64,000 bases of DNA from Alkalitalea saponilacus (GTDB taxonomy: Bacteria > Bacteroidota > Bacteroidia > Bacteroidales > Marinilabiliaceae), in NCBI RefSeq assembly GCF_900168165.1, contig NZ_FUYV01000001.1, positions 62,001 through 126,000 on the forward strand, in the 5' to 3' direction. The position numbers and the translations under genes were made by a program. Each line of letters starts with the position of its first letter. Position 1 is the first letter of the stretch. Shown here piece after piece: positions 25,574 through 34,870 of the stretch. The notes beneath the pieces were generated by a model. The model worked only from the letters and a program-made list of their open reading frames with translations. It did no database searches and had not been told where the DNA came from.

Positions 25574-27838
25574 ATGCGCATCATCATCTCACTTCTTCTC
25601 ACAATTATATTCTCGTTTTCGGTTCTGGCAACTGAACCAACCGAAGAGCGACCCAAAATAGGGCTGGTATTGAGTGGTGGTGGTGCAAAAGGGCTCGCAC
25701 ATGTTGGCGTACTGAAAGTACTGGAAGAAGCTGGAATTCGTCCCGACTACATAACAGGCACCAGCATGGGGGGGATTATTGGAGGTCTTTACGCCATTGG
25801 CTATAGCGCTTCTGAACTTGATTCAATTGTGAGAGCATTGGATTGGGGACAGTTATTATCTGACAGAGTTCCGCTATCAATAGTTCTTCCTGAGGAGAAA
25901 CATGATTACCAGCGTTTTCATGTTGAGTTAGACATTACAAGAGATGGTTTAAGAACTCCTGCTGGGTTTATCAGCGGACATTCCATTTCGGAAATGATAT
26001 CCAGACTCTCCTGGCATAAGTCGGGAATCGAGTCATTCGACGAATTTCCTATTCCCTTTAAGTGTGTGGCAACCGACCTGATTTCAGGAGAACAAATTGT
26101 TTTTGATAAAGGGGACTTTACCACGGCTTTGCGCGCCACAATGGCCATCCCGTCTGTTTTTGCTCCGGTAGTAAATGATTCAATGATTTTAATTGATGGC
26201 GGGGTTTTAAATAATTTTCCGGTGAAGCTGTGCAAAGAGATGGGCGCAGACATCATCATTGGTGTTAATGTTGGAACGCCGGATAAAACTTCTCCTGCCG
26301 ACCTGTTATCGCCAACTAGTATACTCTCTTCGGCGGCAATGATCGGCAATAATATCTCCATGAGACTGCAAATGCCATACGTTGACATCTTGATTACCCC
26401 GGAGCTGGAACCTTTTACCGCAGCCAGTTTCTTTGACGGAGATATTATAATTGACCGAGGAGAACAAGCGGCACGTACTGTGTTGTTTGAGTTAGAATCC
26501 TTATCTGAAAAAATCAATTCATTTGAGAAATCTGAAGCTCCATCGACGCAAAAAATCCCGGAGAGGATAAAAATCTCGGAAATCAGAATTAACGGTCTTG
26601 AGCGAATCAGTTATCATTTTTTCATTAGTAATTTGGGTATTGAACCGGGAGATACCATCGCTCCCCGCGATATGGAGAAGAAAATACATAAACTTATTGG
26701 AACCAGGTATTTTGAATCGGTTTCGTACAGAATATATCCAATTAGTGATGATGGTTTCGCATTAGATTTGCAGGCCATTGAGTCCGAGACAGCAAGATTC
26801 AAATTTTCACTTCATTATGATAATGAATATAAAGCCGGAATCATTACAAATGTTACGTTACGTAACATTTTGATGCGTGGAAATCGTCTTTCCACTACCT
26901 TTGATATCTCTGAAAAGCCTCGCTTAAACACATCCATCATTAATTACTTGGGCGAAAGCCACCGACTGGCATCCAGAGTTGAGTTTAACCTGGAAAGCAA
27001 TAATTTGCCAATCTATCATGACAACAATGCTGTTTATGGAACATTCAATCATTACTACACCAGTCTGGCACTGGGATTAATGACAACTGTTGGAACCCGC
27101 TGGGAACATAACGCATTCATGCGTTATGAACGCTCTGTGATGTCGCAAAACAGCGGATTTTTTGAGCTTTTTTCCGAAGGTGTAAAGAGGTTTGGAAACT
27201 CATTTGTTTCAGCATGTTTTACATCAACCCGAAATACCCTTAATCGCCGACATTTTCCGGACAGAGGAAGTGTTTTTCATTTAACTTTTAAGCATTACCT
27301 CAATATTGATGAGGTTTATAGAGGAAGAAATGACTCCAGATTCCTTATTGGTGAGTCCACAAGTTATGGAGAGAAAAACACATCTTTTCTTACGGTCGGG
27401 TTTCAGGGGTATCAAAAATTATCATCCAGACTAGTATTAAATCCGGGGTTTCAGGTTGGTTACAGCAATAAGGATTTGCCACTACCGGGATTAAATTTTG
27501 TAGGAGGAATGCCATTTCACAACAGGTCAAATGAAATAAGTTTTGCAGGGCTAAACCCGCGTGAAAAGATTGTTCAGGATTTTGTCATGGCAAAAGTGGA
27601 TATCCGATACAGATTTCAACGGAAACTACACGGTACTCTTATGGTAAATGGAATAGTTTCCCAATCAACCAACCATTCTGAGCTGGAAAACATTATAATC
27701 GGAGAAGATGAAACCATTATTGGCTATGGGTTGCTTGTGGAGTATGACAGCATTATTGGACCCATCAGACTTGGCGGTGCCGGAAATTCAGATGGAGGAG
27801 GAGTCAGATGGTATTTTGGACTCGGATACCATTTTTGA
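25574..27838 (+). CDS. Patatin-like phospholipase fused to an outer-membrane beta-barrel (PlpD-like)
   Basis: 754 residues. Signal peptide 1-20. The patatin domain has the oxyanion loop GGGAKG (35-40), nucleophile Ser64 in GTSMG (62-66) and the dyad Asp208 in DGG. A POTRA-like domain (~340-400) and a BamA/TamA-type 16-strand barrel with terminal aromatic residues (WYFGLGYHF) follow. This is the architecture of type Vd autotransporters, except that in Bacteroidota the lipase may stay periplasmic. Substrates are membrane phospholipids by family analogy. The G7 run at 25768-25774 encodes part of the nucleophile elbow. Confidence 0.93.
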   Translation: MRIIISLLLTIIFSFSVLATEPTEERPKIGLVLSGGGAKGLAHVGVLKVLEEAGIRPDYITGTSMGGIIGGLYAIGYSASELDSIVRALDWGQLLSDRVPLSIVLPEEKHDYQRFHVELDITRDGLRTPAGFISGHSISEMISRLSWHKSGIESFDEFPIPFKCVATDLISGEQIVFDKGDFTTALRATMAIPSVFAPVVNDSMILIDGGVLNNFPVKLCKEMGADIIIGVNVGTPDKTSPADLLSPTSILSSAAMIGNNISMRLQMPYVDILITPELEPFTAASFFDGDIIIDRGEQAARTVLFELESLSEKINSFEKSEAPSTQKIPERIKISEIRINGLERISYHFFISNLGIEPGDTIAPRDMEKKIHKLIGTRYFESVSYRIYPISDDGFALDLQAIESETARFKFSLHYDNEYKAGIITNVTLRNILMRGNRLSTTFDISEKPRLNTSIINYLGESHRLASRVEFNLESNNLPIYHDNNAVYGTFNHYYTSLALGLMTTVGTRWEHNAFMRYERSVMSQNSGFFELFSEGVKRFGNSFVSACFTSTRNTLNRRHFPDRGSVFHLTFKHYLNIDEVYRGRNDSRFLIGESTSYGEKNTSFLTVGFQGYQKLSSRLVLNPGFQVGYSNKDLPLPGLNFVGGMPFHNRSNEISFAGLNPREKIVQDFVMAKVDIRYRFQRKLHGTLMVNGIVSQSTNHSELENIIIGEDETIIGYGLLVEYDSIIGPIRLGGAGNSDGGGVRWYFGLGYHF

Positions 27839-27880
27839 TGCTTAAATTCCATTGTCTATGGATTGTTAGTTGATAATTAC

Positions 27881-27888
27881 TATTTTTG
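27881..27888 (+). promoter_or_regulatory. -7 element of the pheS promoter
   Basis: TATTTTTG fits TAnnTTTG and lies 25 nt before ATG 27913. It makes the longer frame start at 27886 impossible as the main start. No leader-peptide attenuator is seen. Confidence 0.55.
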
Positions 27889-27912
27889 TATTTCGAAACA
27901 AAAAAAAATCCG

Positions 27913-28932
27913 ATGCTGAATAAAATAGATGCACTCCTTTCGGAGATTAAAGGACTTAAAGCTACATCTTCCAACGAAGCGGAAGAGCTCAGAATAAAGT
28001 ATCTAAGTAAAAAAGGAATGATATCATCCCTTTTTGATGAGTTTAAAACCGTACCTCCAACTGAAAAGAAGGCGGTTGGTCAGGCTTTAAATCAACTCAA
28101 GAACGAAGCTCAGCAGATAATTCAGCAACTTAAGGAACAACATGAGCAATCCGACACCTCCCACGGAAAGACAGATTTAACCCGTCCGGGCGCATCATTC
28201 CCATTGGGAGGAAGACATCCGTTGTCGGTTGTGAAGAACCAGATTGTAGACATTTTTGCACGTTTGGGATTTACCGTGGCCGAGGGGCCTGAAATTGAAG
28301 ACGACTGGCATGTGTTTTCTGCGCTAAACTTTCCGCCGGAGCACCCTGCACGTGATATGCAAGATACTTTCTTTATCCATAAAGACCCTGATATTTTATT
28401 GCGTACGCACACCTCATCGGTTCAGGTGCGGGTTATGGAAAAAGAGCAACCTCCCATCAGAGCCATTTTTCCGGGGCGAGTTTTCCGTAACGAAGCAATC
28501 TCGGCAAGGGCACACTGTATCTTCCATCAGGTAGAAGGGCTTTATATTGAAGAGAATGTATCATTTGCAGACCTCAGACAAACCCTACTCTATTTTGCTA
28601 AGGAGATGTTCGGTAAAGAGACGCAAATTCGTTTAAGACCATCATATTTCCCATTTACCGAACCTTCGGCTGAGATGGATATTTCATGTACCCTGTGTGG
28701 TGGAGAAGGCTGTACCATGTGTAAATACACCGGCTGGGTTGAAATTCTTGGTTGCGGCATGGTTGACCCAAATGTATTGGAAAGTTGTAACATCGACAGC
28801 AAAAAATATACAGGTTTTGCATTCGGAATGGGAATTGAACGCATCACTGTTCTTAAATACCAGATAAAGGACATCCGCCTGTTCTTCGAAAACGACATCC
28901 GTTTTCTTGAGCAATTTAAGTCGGCGTTATAA
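27913..28932 (+). CDS. pheS: Phenylalanyl-tRNA synthetase alpha subunit
   Basis: Charges tRNA-Phe together with PheT, which is not in the window. 339 residues from ATG 27913. An N-terminal coiled coil for tRNA binding (~1-85) precedes the class II catalytic core: motif 1 region HPLSVVKNQIVDIFARLGF, motif 2 around FRNEAISARAHCIFHQVEG, and motif 3 FGMGIERITVLKY near the C-terminus. Its -7 element is 25 nt upstream. The downstream 67 nt to the convergent PIN gene has no strong hairpin. Confidence 0.96.
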   Translation: MLNKIDALLSEIKGLKATSSNEAEELRIKYLSKKGMISSLFDEFKTVPPTEKKAVGQALNQLKNEAQQIIQQLKEQHEQSDTSHGKTDLTRPGASFPLGGRHPLSVVKNQIVDIFARLGFTVAEGPEIEDDWHVFSALNFPPEHPARDMQDTFFIHKDPDILLRTHTSSVQVRVMEKEQPPIRAIFPGRVFRNEAISARAHCIFHQVEGLYIEENVSFADLRQTLLYFAKEMFGKETQIRLRPSYFPFTEPSAEMDISCTLCGGEGCTMCKYTGWVEILGCGMVDPNVLESCNIDSKKYTGFAFGMGIERITVLKYQIKDIRLFFENDIRFLEQFKSAL

Positions 28933-28999
28933 GGGAGTCTTGTTTGGATATTTGACAAACTGGCTGGTTTGATGCTTTTTGTCGGCATTAGGACGAGAT

Positions 29000-29422
29000 T
29001 TACTTATTCTGTAAACTGGCAAGGAATTCATCGGGTGTAAGAACCGGAATGTCTGATTCCTTAAAATCTCTCCAGTTTCTGGTAACCAGCACATTGCATT
29101 CTGCATTGATGGCGCAATAATACTGTAAGGAATCTTCAAAATCCTTAAATTTCGAGTCCAACCCTTTACTAATTACCTTATCGGTTAAATCAGAGGTCTT
29201 GGCAATTATCTTAAATTTTCTAATTTTTTCCTTTACTACCTCTTTATCTTCAAATCTTGACAAAAGGTAATAAACTGTTGAGTATGTTAATGCAGAAACT
29301 GTTAATTGGATACTTCCTTTATCGGCAAGAGTAGCAATTTTCGCAATTGATTCATAAAATGGCTCCCGTTCTCCTAATAAATCAACAACCACATTGGTGT
29401 CAAGAAATAGTTTATACTTCAT
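29000..29422 (-). CDS. PIN-domain toxin (VapC-like)
   Basis: 140-residue PIN-fold ribonuclease candidate. The acidic residues of the active site are visible: the first in LFLDTNVVVDLL near the N-terminus, others in DFEDSLQYYCAINAECNVLVTRNWRDF. It overlaps the upstream DUF6364 gene by 4 nt, the usual antitoxin-first order. As a family, PIN toxins cleave RNA (often tRNA) when the antitoxin is degraded. The pair sits alone between pheS and an LPP20-like gene and is probably a mobile insertion. Toxicity is inferred, not shown. Confidence 0.88.
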   Translation of the reverse strand: MKYKLFLDTNVVVDLLGEREPFYESIAKIATLADKGSIQLTVSALTYSTVYYLLSRFEDKEVVKEKIRKFKIIAKTSDLTDKVISKGLDSKFKDFEDSLQYYCAINAECNVLVTRNWRDFKESDIPVLTPDEFLASLQNK

Positions 29423-29676
29423 TTATATTTCTCCCATAAGTAGTCTCGATACTCCTCTTTGTAGTCAAGTTCATCCGGAATTTTAACGCCTGTTTTCAAA
29501 CTCTTAACAAATGGAGATATCTCAATTTCATCACCGGATTCAGATTTATCTTTCACAATCAACATCTTAAGATAGTCCTCAATCAAACCTGATAAACTTC
29601 TTTTACGTGAAGATGCGTATTGCTTAGCTTTCTCAATCACGGATTGGTCAAGTTTCAATGTTAATTTTGTATCCAT
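29419..29676 (-). CDS. DUF6364 antitoxin (ribbon-helix-helix type)
   Basis: 85 residues from the internal ATG (an upstream ATG at 29682 adds two residues). The N-terminus, TKLTLKLDQSVIEKAKQYASSRKRSLSGLIEDYLK, has the strand-helix-helix pattern of RHH repressors; the acidic C-terminal tail would bind the PIN toxin. Its stop overlaps the toxin start by 4 nt. Two near-identical 9-mers upstream (29691-29699 and 29718-29726) are candidate operators for autoregulation. Confidence 0.85.
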   Translation of the reverse strand: MDTKLTLKLDQSVIEKAKQYASSRKRSLSGLIEDYLKMLIVKDKSESGDEIEISPFVKSLKTGVKIPDELDYKEEYRDYLWEKYK

Positions 29677-29690
29677 ATTCAATCCTACTA

Positions 29691-29726
29691 CGTACGTGTA
29701 AATTTAGGAAATCAATCCGTACATGT
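29691..29726. promoter_or_regulatory. Candidate operator repeats of the DUF6364-PIN module
   Basis: CGTACGTGT (29691-29699) and CGTACATGT (29718-29726) are direct repeats 27 bp apart, each near-palindromic around CGTACG/GTACAT, just upstream of the antitoxin start. RHH antitoxins typically bind such repeats. The assignment is by position only. Confidence 0.4.
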
Positions 29727-29796
29727 CAAGTGATTCTAAAAATATCGTTCTAAAATTGAGAATTAAGTTTTGATACTAAAGCTCTATACGCTAATC

Positions 29797-31182
29797 CTAC
29801 ATATCTACCTCATCAAGTTTAGGCAGAATCTCTCGTCTGAACCGGTTAAGTACATTTTCCCTTGCCTCATTGAGGGCGTGCTGATAACTGCCGGGTCGCA
29901 TACCGCGAACTTCCATAAAGCCATCGGAGAATATTTTGGTGCCATTGTTGACCGAAACTACCGAAATATGCAAATCAGCATACACCAAAAAAACGGTATA
30001 GCCGGTTCCAACCCGCTCGTCACCTTTTCTAAAATTAAGGGATAAATTGACGATGTATTCAGCATCAGCCGAATCCATTGAAAAATTGAAAAAGTTCTCA
30101 TTTAAATCAGCACGAATAAGGTTTCCAAAGGAGTGAACCGGGTCAATGTTTCCAAAAATATTTTCCTCAATTCTGCAAAATGCCGTTGACTTATTCAGTT
30201 CAATGGTAAAGCGGGTACATGGCAAATCTTCAGAGGGGAAAAAATATGGTAAAAGGGGACTCTCCAGGTCTTCGTCCCGAATAATGGTGGCCAAATCCAA
30301 ACATGCGGTAACCTCCTGCATTTTACGGCGGGAGACTAAACGGCTTATGGTGCTTTGAATTTCGCCATTATTGGAGGTCACATTTTGAGAGTTTAAAACA
30401 CCTTCACCATGCGAAAACTCAAATTTTACCGGCAGATTGGCAACAGGTAATATTTCACCATTGGAAAAGTACTCAGCCTTGAGAGCCAAAGGTTCCTGCA
30501 TTTGACGGGAAAATTCAACACGCAAATGATTATTTATCGGTGTAAACGAGATGTTACGATAAAGTCTGCGTAAATCACTCATGATATCTGTGGCATAGTT
30601 GACAGCTCCGCTTGCGGTTCGGTGTGTTAAATCCTCACCAACGTGGTCCTGCAACGCGGTTACTGCTCTAAAATATGATGTTAAAGCTCTGGATACATCT
30701 CCAACAGCTACAGCGTCACGGGCATCAAAAAAGTAGGACGATGCCAGCATTTTAGCCATATCCAGCCGTTGCTGCCGACGCTGGGCATAAACATTCTTAT
30801 TGAGGCGAACCATCACCCAATATTCACGACGATTCTCCCAGGTATGAACTTCGTAACCTTCGAGCGTTTGCTGTACTGAGGTGTAAACTTTTGATTCAAA
30901 TTGCTGCTGAAACTGGAAGTTATTTTCAAATTGCCGCAGCATGGAATTGGCGGAAATGGTAACTTTAATTTCAGAACTCAACTCCTCCAAGGCCTGATTT
31001 CGGGCATCTCTGGCGTATTGCATGTTCTGGTCATCACGGCTTTTGGGAGCCATTCCTATACCAATATAGAAATCCGCATCGGATGGGCGTTGACGCACCC
31101 ACGATGGTCGCCTTTGCGATTCTGCAGTAAATGTATTTAACGAAAAAATGAAGATGATGGCCGAAAGTAAAAATCTATACAT
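29797..31182 (-). CDS. LPP20-like secreted protein
   Basis: 461 residues from the internal ATG at 31182 (frame extends 7 codons upstream). Signal peptide 1-19 without a lipobox cysteine. The segment WVRQRPSDADFYIGIGMAPKS followed by a helical region (AQALEELSSEIKVTI-like) matches the LPP20 fold. A C-terminal ~100-residue domain (VGTGYTVFLVYADLHISVVSVN) resembles a second envelope domain of the TolB-N or CsgG-like type. Probably periplasmic or outer-membrane associated; the role is unknown. Not obviously in an operon. Confidence 0.75.
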   Translation of the reverse strand: MYRFLLSAIIFIFSLNTFTAESQRRPSWVRQRPSDADFYIGIGMAPKSRDDQNMQYARDARNQALEELSSEIKVTISANSMLRQFENNFQFQQQFESKVYTSVQQTLEGYEVHTWENRREYWVMVRLNKNVYAQRRQQRLDMAKMLASSYFFDARDAVAVGDVSRALTSYFRAVTALQDHVGEDLTHRTASGAVNYATDIMSDLRRLYRNISFTPINNHLRVEFSRQMQEPLALKAEYFSNGEILPVANLPVKFEFSHGEGVLNSQNVTSNNGEIQSTISRLVSRRKMQEVTACLDLATIIRDEDLESPLLPYFFPSEDLPCTRFTIELNKSTAFCRIEENIFGNIDPVHSFGNLIRADLNENFFNFSMDSADAEYIVNLSLNFRKGDERVGTGYTVFLVYADLHISVVSVNNGTKIFSDGFMEVRGMRPGSYQHALNEARENVLNRFRREILPKLDEVDM

Positions 31183-31341
31183 ATACTTTAGGTTTAGTGA
31201 CAATTTAAGTCAGTTCTGATGTCTTGGTTTACTCAATTTGGTGCAATAAAGTTCTGCCCCAAATGGATTATAACAAAATTTAACAAAAACCAGACCGATT
31301 TTTATTAAACACCTAAAGTTTGTATTTCCTGGAAATTAAAA

Positions 31342-31797
31342 TCACTCATCTTCCGTTAGTGAGTCGAGGCATTTTATAATTACATCATACTCGAACCCTC
31401 TGGAGCCGGCAAATCTCAACAGTGAGTTTTTAACTTTAAATGGGTCTGATTGGTTGATTTGCCTACGTTTTGAAGCTAAAAGAGAATAGAGGACTTCACG
31501 GTATTCGTCGTCGTTAATGGTGTTTAGCGCATCATCAATGATATCCCGGGGCAATTGTTTTTGAAACAAATGCCACTGAATTTTTTTCCTCCCCCAATGA
31601 TTAAACCTGAATTTATCGCGAACAAAAAATCCGGCGAAACGTCTTTCATCAATGTACTTCTCCTCCACAAGCCTTTTAATAACCGCGGAAATATTTTCTA
31701 CTCCCCATTGTTCCAGTTTTTTCTCAATGTCAGAGATGCATTTCTCCTGCCGGGCACAAATGGCTGCTGCTTTATTAAAGGCTTCTTTTTCTTCCAT
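31342..31797 (-). CDS. recX: RecX regulatory protein
   Basis: 151 residues, all helical, with the three-repeat RecX pattern: AAAICARQEKCISDIEKKLEQWGV, then YIDERRFAGFFVRDKFRFNHWGRKKI, then LPRDIIDDALNTI. RecX modulates RecA filaments. Its ATG directly follows the aldehyde dehydrogenase stop codon (TAA|ATG, no gap), so the two genes are translationally coupled. recA itself is not in the window. Confidence 0.88.
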   Translation of the reverse strand: MEEKEAFNKAAAICARQEKCISDIEKKLEQWGVENISAVIKRLVEEKYIDERRFAGFFVRDKFRFNHWGRKKIQWHLFQKQLPRDIIDDALNTINDDEYREVLYSLLASKRRQINQSDPFKVKNSLLRFAGSRGFEYDVIIKCLDSLTEDE

Positions 31798-33165
31798 TTA
31801 CTTTACTACCACCGTTTTTATATTCACAAATTCCCTCAAACCATATACTGAAAGCTCTCTTCCATGTCCGCTCTCTTTTACACCACCAAATGGCAATCGA
31901 GGGTCTGAGCGAACAAAATCATTAACAAAGCAGCAACCCGCATCCAGTTCAAATTCGGCAATGTATCTGCCTTTTTCAACATCGGAAGTAAAAACGGCTG
32001 CGCCTAAACCAAAGGTGGTATCATTGGCAATGCAAATGGCCTCTTCCTGATTGGCTGCCTTGATAAGTACAGCTACCGGGCCGAAGAGTTCATCGTGATA
32101 GGCAGGCATTCCGGGTTTAACATTGCTTAAAACCGTTGGAGGATAAAAAGCGTTCGGGTAATCCTCTGCATTGCCGCCCAAAACCAATTCGGCACCTTTC
32201 TCAACACTGTTGTTAACCTGCATTTCCAAATCAAGTCGCAGATTATTACGCGCGAGTGGTCCCAGATCTGTTCCGGAATCTGTGGGGTCACCCATCACAA
32301 CTTTTTTCATTCGGGCAACCACCATATCCAGAAACTGGTCATAGGTGGGTTCCTCAACAACAAACCGCTTTGCAGAGATACAGCTTTGGCCGGCGTTCAA
32401 AATTCTTGCCTGAACACAAGCGTCCGCGGCTTTTTCCAAATCAGCATCGGCGAGAATTATATATGGGTCGCTGCCACCTAATTCCATAACTGTTTTCTTC
32501 AAACTTTTTCCTGCCTGTTCGCCAACCATACGACCTGCCGGCGTACTGCCTGTAAAAGTAACAGCCTGTATTCTTCTGTCAGCAATCAACCGGTCGACTT
32601 TTCTTCTGGAAATCAACAGCGTTTGAAAAACTTTATAAGGAAATCCTGCATCGGAAAATAATCGATCAATTGCGATGGCGCATGCAGGGACGTTGGATGC
32701 ATGTTTCAGCAACACAGAATTGCCGGCCAATATGGCCGGAATTGAAAATCTGAAAACCTGCCAAAACGGAAAGTTCCAAGGCATAATGGCCAATACCGGA
32801 CCCAGTGGCTGAAATGAAATATACGATGAAGTCGCTTCGGTAGGAACATGCACTTGCTCCAGAAACGTTTCAGCATGTTCGGCATAATAACGGCAAAGCC
32901 AGGCACACTTTTCCAGTTCGGCTTTGGCCTCCTTAATGGGTTTTCCCATTTCCAGAGCCATGTTCAGAGCCAATCCTTCTATCTGTTCAATCACCTTGGC
33001 GGCCAATGCCTCCAATAAATCCTTTCGCCTGGAGATGGGCACTTTTCGCCATTGATGGAATGAAGCTACAGCTTCATCCATGGCAGCATCAATTTCGCTC
33101 CATTGCCACTCATCATATTCTCTTATTACTTCTCCGGTGGCCGGATTAATCGATTTTAAAAGCAT
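31798..33165 (-). CDS. NAD(P)-dependent aldehyde / succinate-semialdehyde dehydrogenase
   Basis: 455 residues. Catalytic Cys in NAGQSCISAKRF, general-base Glu in MELGGSDPYI, the cofactor-binding FTGSTPAGRMVG and the substrate Asn in MPWNFPFW are all present. It belongs to the GabD/Sad-like branch, shorter at the N-terminus than typical 480-residue members. The likely reaction is succinate semialdehyde or another short aldehyde to the acid. Substrate choice cannot be settled from motifs. It sits immediately upstream of recX, an arrangement with no obvious functional logic. Confidence 0.88.
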   Translation of the reverse strand: MLLKSINPATGEVIREYDEWQWSEIDAAMDEAVASFHQWRKVPISRRKDLLEALAAKVIEQIEGLALNMALEMGKPIKEAKAELEKCAWLCRYYAEHAETFLEQVHVPTEATSSYISFQPLGPVLAIMPWNFPFWQVFRFSIPAILAGNSVLLKHASNVPACAIAIDRLFSDAGFPYKVFQTLLISRRKVDRLIADRRIQAVTFTGSTPAGRMVGEQAGKSLKKTVMELGGSDPYIILADADLEKAADACVQARILNAGQSCISAKRFVVEEPTYDQFLDMVVARMKKVVMGDPTDSGTDLGPLARNNLRLDLEMQVNNSVEKGAELVLGGNAEDYPNAFYPPTVLSNVKPGMPAYHDELFGPVAVLIKAANQEEAICIANDTTFGLGAAVFTSDVEKGRYIAEFELDAGCCFVNDFVRSDPRLPFGGVKESGHGRELSVYGLREFVNIKTVVVK

Positions 33166-33381
33166 ACCCTTTTAATAGATTTTTAGAGTTGAGATTTTTA
33201 GACAGATAAAAAGATTAAAAAGACAATCAGAGATATCTAATTATCGATATCAATCATTCTTTCTATCCCAATCATCTTTATAATAACATATTAAACAGTC
33301 CCTATATATCTTAAGGCAACTTAAATTTCTTCTAAATTAAGTCAAAAAAGATGGTTCTGCAATAAACAATCAGAAGGATTT

Positions 33382-34338
33382 CTAATATATGGCCTTTGCC
33401 ACCCTTCGAACACTTTCGGTGGCCATCATGGTGTAGAAATGCAACAGGTTTACGCCATTGGCAATTAAATCTTTTGCTTGCATAGTTGTCCATTCAATTC
33501 CAGCCTCAACAACCTGTTCATCGGTTTTGCATTTTCTTATTTCTTTGGCAAAATCCTCAGGGATGTCGGTATGGAATATTTTTGGTAAAACGGTAAGCTG
33601 ATTCATCAGCGTAACCGGTTTTAAACCTGGTATAATGGGGATATCGATGCCGACTTCGCGGCATCGTTTTACAAAATCGTAGTACTTACTGTTATCAAAA
33701 AACATCTGCGTAAATACATACTCTGCGCCTGCATCAGCCTTTTTCTTCAGCCAATACAAATCAGATTCCATATTGGGAGCTTCCTCATGCTTTTCGGGAT
33801 AGCCTGCCACTCCAAAGCTGAAAGGAGTGTCAAAAGCTTCGGCTTGTGTGTTATCAAGAAAAACTCCTTTATTCAAATCATTGACCTGATGTATCAGGTC
33901 AATGGCGTATTTGTTTCCCTCATCCTGAGGTTGATAGAATTTCTCGTTTTTGGATTTATCACCCCTAAGCAGGAGTATATCATGTATTCCCAAAAAATTC
34001 AAATCAATCAGAGCGTACTCGGTTTCGCTTTTGCTGAAACCACTGCAAATAATATGTGGAATAACTTTAATGCCATACAAATGTTGTATGGATGCAGCTA
34101 CAGCAACGGTTCCGGGACGTTTTCGTGTAACCTTCTTCTCAAACAATCCGTTGTCGATGCTTTTAAATACCACCTCATCGCGATGGGACGTGATGTTGAT
34201 AAACAACGGGTTAAACTCCTTTAAGGCATCAATGGTTTTATACACCCTTTTTATGCTGTTGCCTTTTAAAGGAGGCAACAGTTCAAATGAAAATCCGGGC
34301 TGTTTCAAATCACGAATTAGCTGAGCTGCTGTTGGCAT
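33382..34338 (-). CDS. metF: Methylenetetrahydrofolate reductase
   Basis: 318 residues of the TIM-barrel flavoenzyme that makes 5-methyl-THF for MetH. Family motifs are FSFELLPPLKG at the N-terminus (the catalytic Glu follows SFE), VFTQMFFD and PIIPGLKPVT. MetH is encoded 1 kb away on the same strand with only the MNT/HEPN pair between them, so the one-carbon/methionine pair was probably adjacent before that insertion. Confidence 0.95.
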   Translation of the reverse strand: MPTAAQLIRDLKQPGFSFELLPPLKGNSIKRVYKTIDALKEFNPLFINITSHRDEVVFKSIDNGLFEKKVTRKRPGTVAVAASIQHLYGIKVIPHIICSGFSKSETEYALIDLNFLGIHDILLLRGDKSKNEKFYQPQDEGNKYAIDLIHQVNDLNKGVFLDNTQAEAFDTPFSFGVAGYPEKHEEAPNMESDLYWLKKKADAGAEYVFTQMFFDNSKYYDFVKRCREVGIDIPIIPGLKPVTLMNQLTVLPKIFHTDIPEDFAKEIRKCKTDEQVVEAGIEWTTMQAKDLIANGVNLLHFYTMMATESVRRVAKAIY

Positions 34339-34465
34339 AGTGTTATAGGTTATTTTGAAGAATGTTTTACAAATATTTGTGACGCCTTTCCATCATATAA
34401 TTGATGTGGGGCAATATGTTTCAAGCTACAATTAAGTTCCGTATTGGATTTATTATTAGCAGAAA

Positions 34466-34870
34466 TCATTTCATTTCTAGAATCATATAAATCTTGCTTT
34501 CAGCAATTTTTTTAATTTCAAATGCAAGGTTTTTGTATTCTAATGTTTCTGATTCATCGGGAATATACATATCTCCGGGATACCTTGCATCAACTCCAAA
34601 TTCGCTTAACTCTTTAGGGTCAATTTCAACAAAATCTTTATCAATTTCAGAACATTCTGAAAGTAAAAACTCAATGTTGTGTGTTTTTTTAATGTCAACT
34701 CCATTTGCAATTAAAAAAGCTTTTAGAAATTTCTCAACAGCTTGTTGGCAATGAAAGCAGACAGAAGAAGTAGCAATAATTTCAAATTCAGTCAACTTTT
34801 CAACAACCAATAAATCCTCATTAGCTTTTAGTAGCCATTGTTTTATAAAATCTATTGTGTCCTTTCTCAT
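34466..34870 (-). CDS. HEPN domain protein of an MNT/HEPN pair
   Basis: 134 residues, helical. SVCFHCQQAVEKFLKAFLIANGVDIKKTHNIEFLL and DARYPGD are the HEPN signatures. The RNase motif Arg-x(4-6)-His is not present before H64 (the corresponding residues are KKTH). It therefore may be one of the non-catalytic, partner-binding HEPN forms. Overlaps the nucleotidyltransferase gene by 4 nt. Known type VII systems use the MNT to AMPylate and silence a HEPN RNase; whether this pair works that way is open. Confidence 0.85.
   Translation of the reverse strand: MRKDTIDFIKQWLLKANEDLLVVEKLTEFEIIATSSVCFHCQQAVEKFLKAFLIANGVDIKKTHNIEFLLSECSEIDKDFVEIDPKELSEFGVDARYPGDMYIPDESETLEYKNLAFEIKKIAESKIYMILEMK

Noticed and set aside
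25918-26517. 199-residue antisense frame within the patatin gene
   Set aside because: Mirror of a strongly conserved coding region; low-complexity composition and no start signals or homology features.
33787-34224. 145-residue frame antisense to metF
   Set aside because: No promoter or domain; metF motifs on the other strand are complete.
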